Position numbers and translations under genes: made by a program. From positions 1 through 49,051 of the forward strand of contig DATDXV010000021.1 of assembly GCA_035289205.1 (NCBI GenBank): 49,051 bases of DNA, given 5' to 3'. Position 1 is the stretch's first letter, and every line of letters begins with the position of its first letter. This document shows positions 48,058 to 49,051 of the stretch, in pieces. This stretch comes from DATDXV01 sp035289205 (GTDB lineage Archaea; Aenigmatarchaeota; Aenigmatarchaeia; Aenigmatarchaeales; DATDXV01). The notes beneath the pieces are model-generated. The model was given only the letters and a program-made list of their open reading frames with translations. It had not been told where the DNA came from and made no database searches.

Positions 48058-48887
48058 AGAACCTTCTGAAGCCTTCTTGCCTTGGAAGCTATATATCCTC
48101 TGTTTCTCTCTGGAGTTCCATTCTGTTCCAAAACCTTTCTTGTTTCCTCCAGATGAGGGGCTATTCCCAAGCCGTCTTCAATTACTCTGTACCTCAGAAG
48201 GCAGTTTGAAACCTTCTCAGCATCAACCTCGAAAAGCTTGCCAGAGACCGGAATCATAAAACTGGCGCTCTGTCCCTCTCTAACTGCGTCGAGAAGCCTT
48301 CTGAATTCGCCCTCTGTATAGATCGACTCGTTTGTCTTTATCCATGAGGTCAAAACTGGGTCGTCTATCCCCTTCTTTCTGAGTTTCCTTCTCTCATTTC
48401 CCAGCCCTGCCCTAACGCGATTGACAGTAGCGGCAACATCGTCCTTGCTCAAAGCAGAAGATTGCATATCAGCATATTCAGGCCTGAATCCTGCCAGATG
48501 TTCTATAAGATCATTCTGTCTTTCCCCAACTATCACATAAAGGTCAAGGTCGCTTATTCCAGGAACAGCCAAGCCTCTTTCAGTAGAGCCAAAGACTACA
48601 AGACTGTAAGGAGCGCCTGTCTGCTTCAATCTTTCATTTATTTCATAAGCAACATTCTGAATTGACCAGCTGTCAATCCTAGCCTGATAGCTAGAACCGT
48701 TGTAAGGAAGCGGTGAAGGTTTCTTTGCAGTGGGATCCCTTCTCTCCTTCTCCTTTTCCGGCTTTCCCTCATCTTCAAAGTTGTCTATATCAGCATAATT
48801 TCCGTCAGAGTCTATGCCCAGTCCGAAGGCCTCATATTGAGGCTTCTCTACAACAAGATCATTTATATCAGATGCTGCTATTGCCAT
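48054..48887 (-). CDS. Nucleotidyltransferase-domain protein
   Basis: 277 residues from ATG 48887, which follows GGAGAAGTGAT. The domain core is VVFGSTERGLAVPGISDLDL, then YVIVGE: the G-S-x(n)-D-x-D motif of the Pol-beta-type nucleotidyltransferase fold. The N-terminal 70 residues are acidic and low in structure; the C-terminal part is helical. Such proteins range from antitoxin-like MNT to tRNA-type enzymes; no HEPN partner is adjacent. Upstream starts (48929) are unlikely. Confidence 0.72.
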   Translation of the reverse strand: MAIAASDINDLVVEKPQYEAFGLGIDSDGNYADIDNFEDEGKPEKEKERRDPTAKKPSPLPYNGSSYQARIDSWSIQNVAYEINERLKQTGAPYSLVVFGSTERGLAVPGISDLDLYVIVGERQNDLIEHLAGFRPEYADMQSSALSKDDVAATVNRVRAGLGNERRKLRKKGIDDPVLTSWIKTNESIYTEGEFRRLLDAVREGQSASFMIPVSGKLFEVDAEKVSNCLLRYRVIEDGLGIAPHLEETRKVLEQNGTPERNRGYIASKARRLQKVL

Positions 48888-48891
48888 AATA

Positions 48892-49050
48892 TCACTTCTC
48901 CTGAACATACCTCCATTTTGAGGCAGCATAGACAGGGTCAGAGTTAAAATCCAGCCTCATCTGTTCCTCCATCCTCTGCTCCTCATAGCGATCGAGCCAG
49001 ACAGAGCTAACCAAGCCTTCTCCTAGAATAGTCCTGATCAGAGGTTCTGT
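48892..49050 (-). CDS. C-terminal part of an unidentified protein (partial)
   Basis: An open minus-strand frame enters from the right edge and ends at TGA 48892-48894, four bases upstream of the nucleotidyltransferase ATG. The 52 residues visible end in FNSDPVYAASKWRYVQEK, with a highly acidic helix before it (YEEQRMEEQMRLD). It is probably the first gene of an operon with the nucleotidyltransferase. Family not identifiable. Confidence 0.55.
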   Translation of the reverse strand, partial: TEPLIRTILGEGLVSSVWLDRYEEQRMEEQMRLDFNSDPVYAASKWRYVQEK

Positions 49051-49051
49051 T

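Noticed and set aside
1..49051. CRISPR arrays, rRNA genes, IS elements or transposases.
   Set aside because: I saw no regular spaced repeats, no rRNA-like conserved blocks, and no transposase or terminal inverted repeats apart from the DGR elements.

Overview
The window reads as a gene-dense piece of an archaeal chromosome, about 49 kb, most likely from a small-genome DPANN-type archaeon. Micrarchaeota or Diapherotrites would fit, but the rank is not provable here. Archaeal markers include ribosomal protein S17e, a fibrillarin/NOP5 pair, Taw1 (TYW1), MBF1, mevalonate kinase with isopentenyl phosphate kinase, ADP-forming acyl-CoA synthetase subunits, TrmB-type regulators, class III signal peptides on pilins, TATA-like boxes close to start codons, and tRNA introns with bulge-helix-bulge (BHB) geometry.

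Layout. 1-8.3 kb: a type IV pilus locus with six short pilin-like genes on the minus strand, two T2SF membrane platform genes, a KaiC-like ATPase, a further pilin and a secretion ATPase, interrupted by a DUF4258/DUF2283 toxin-antitoxin-like pair. 8.3-9.04 kb: a protein whose C-terminus looks like a diversity-generating-retroelement (DGR) variable region. 9.8-12.8 kb: a signalling-like operon with two paralogous four-helix membrane proteins, a V4R protein, a KaiC-like ATPase and a double-V4R protein. 12.8-18.6 kb: orphan HicB, an unknown gene, taw1 carrying two tiny introns, an HTH protein, DedA, a TrmB regulator and a degenerate ThiI. 18.7-28 kb: a regulator, a large surface protein, an M20 peptidase, MBF1, IleRS, an HD protein and a DHH phosphoesterase. 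27.9-30.1 kb: a complete DGR cassette (target, template repeat, reverse transcriptase). 30.2-36.5 kb: fibrillarin, NOP5, S17e, tRNA-Leu, a DUF835 protein, a histone-fold-like protein, mevalonate kinase, IPK and a TrmB regulator. 36.6-39 kb: a SWIM-motif protein, intron-bearing tRNA-Glu, a LAGLIDADG protein, intron-bearing tRNA-Val, and tRNA-Ser. 39-49 kb: PRC-barrel, secreted and membrane proteins, agmatinase, split ADP-forming acyl-CoA synthetase (acdB and acdA), aminotransferase, a kinase-like pair, an EF-Tu domain 2-like protein, a TIM-barrel protein and a nucleotidyltransferase.

Three things stand out. First, taw1 is broken into three frames by inserts of 20 and 28 nt. Each insert folds into a BHB motif whose predicted cuts restore a continuous 343-residue enzyme with all six iron-sulfur cysteines correctly spaced, so these look like protein-gene micro-introns. 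Second, the tRNA-Glu gene holds three introns, one of them splitting the anticodon, by the same geometry. Third, the DGR is textbook in mutagenesis (18 substitutions, all at template adenines, none elsewhere in 91 aligned bases) but odd in structure: the variable repeat lacks three in-frame blocks of the template, and the target gene carries an in-frame TAG.
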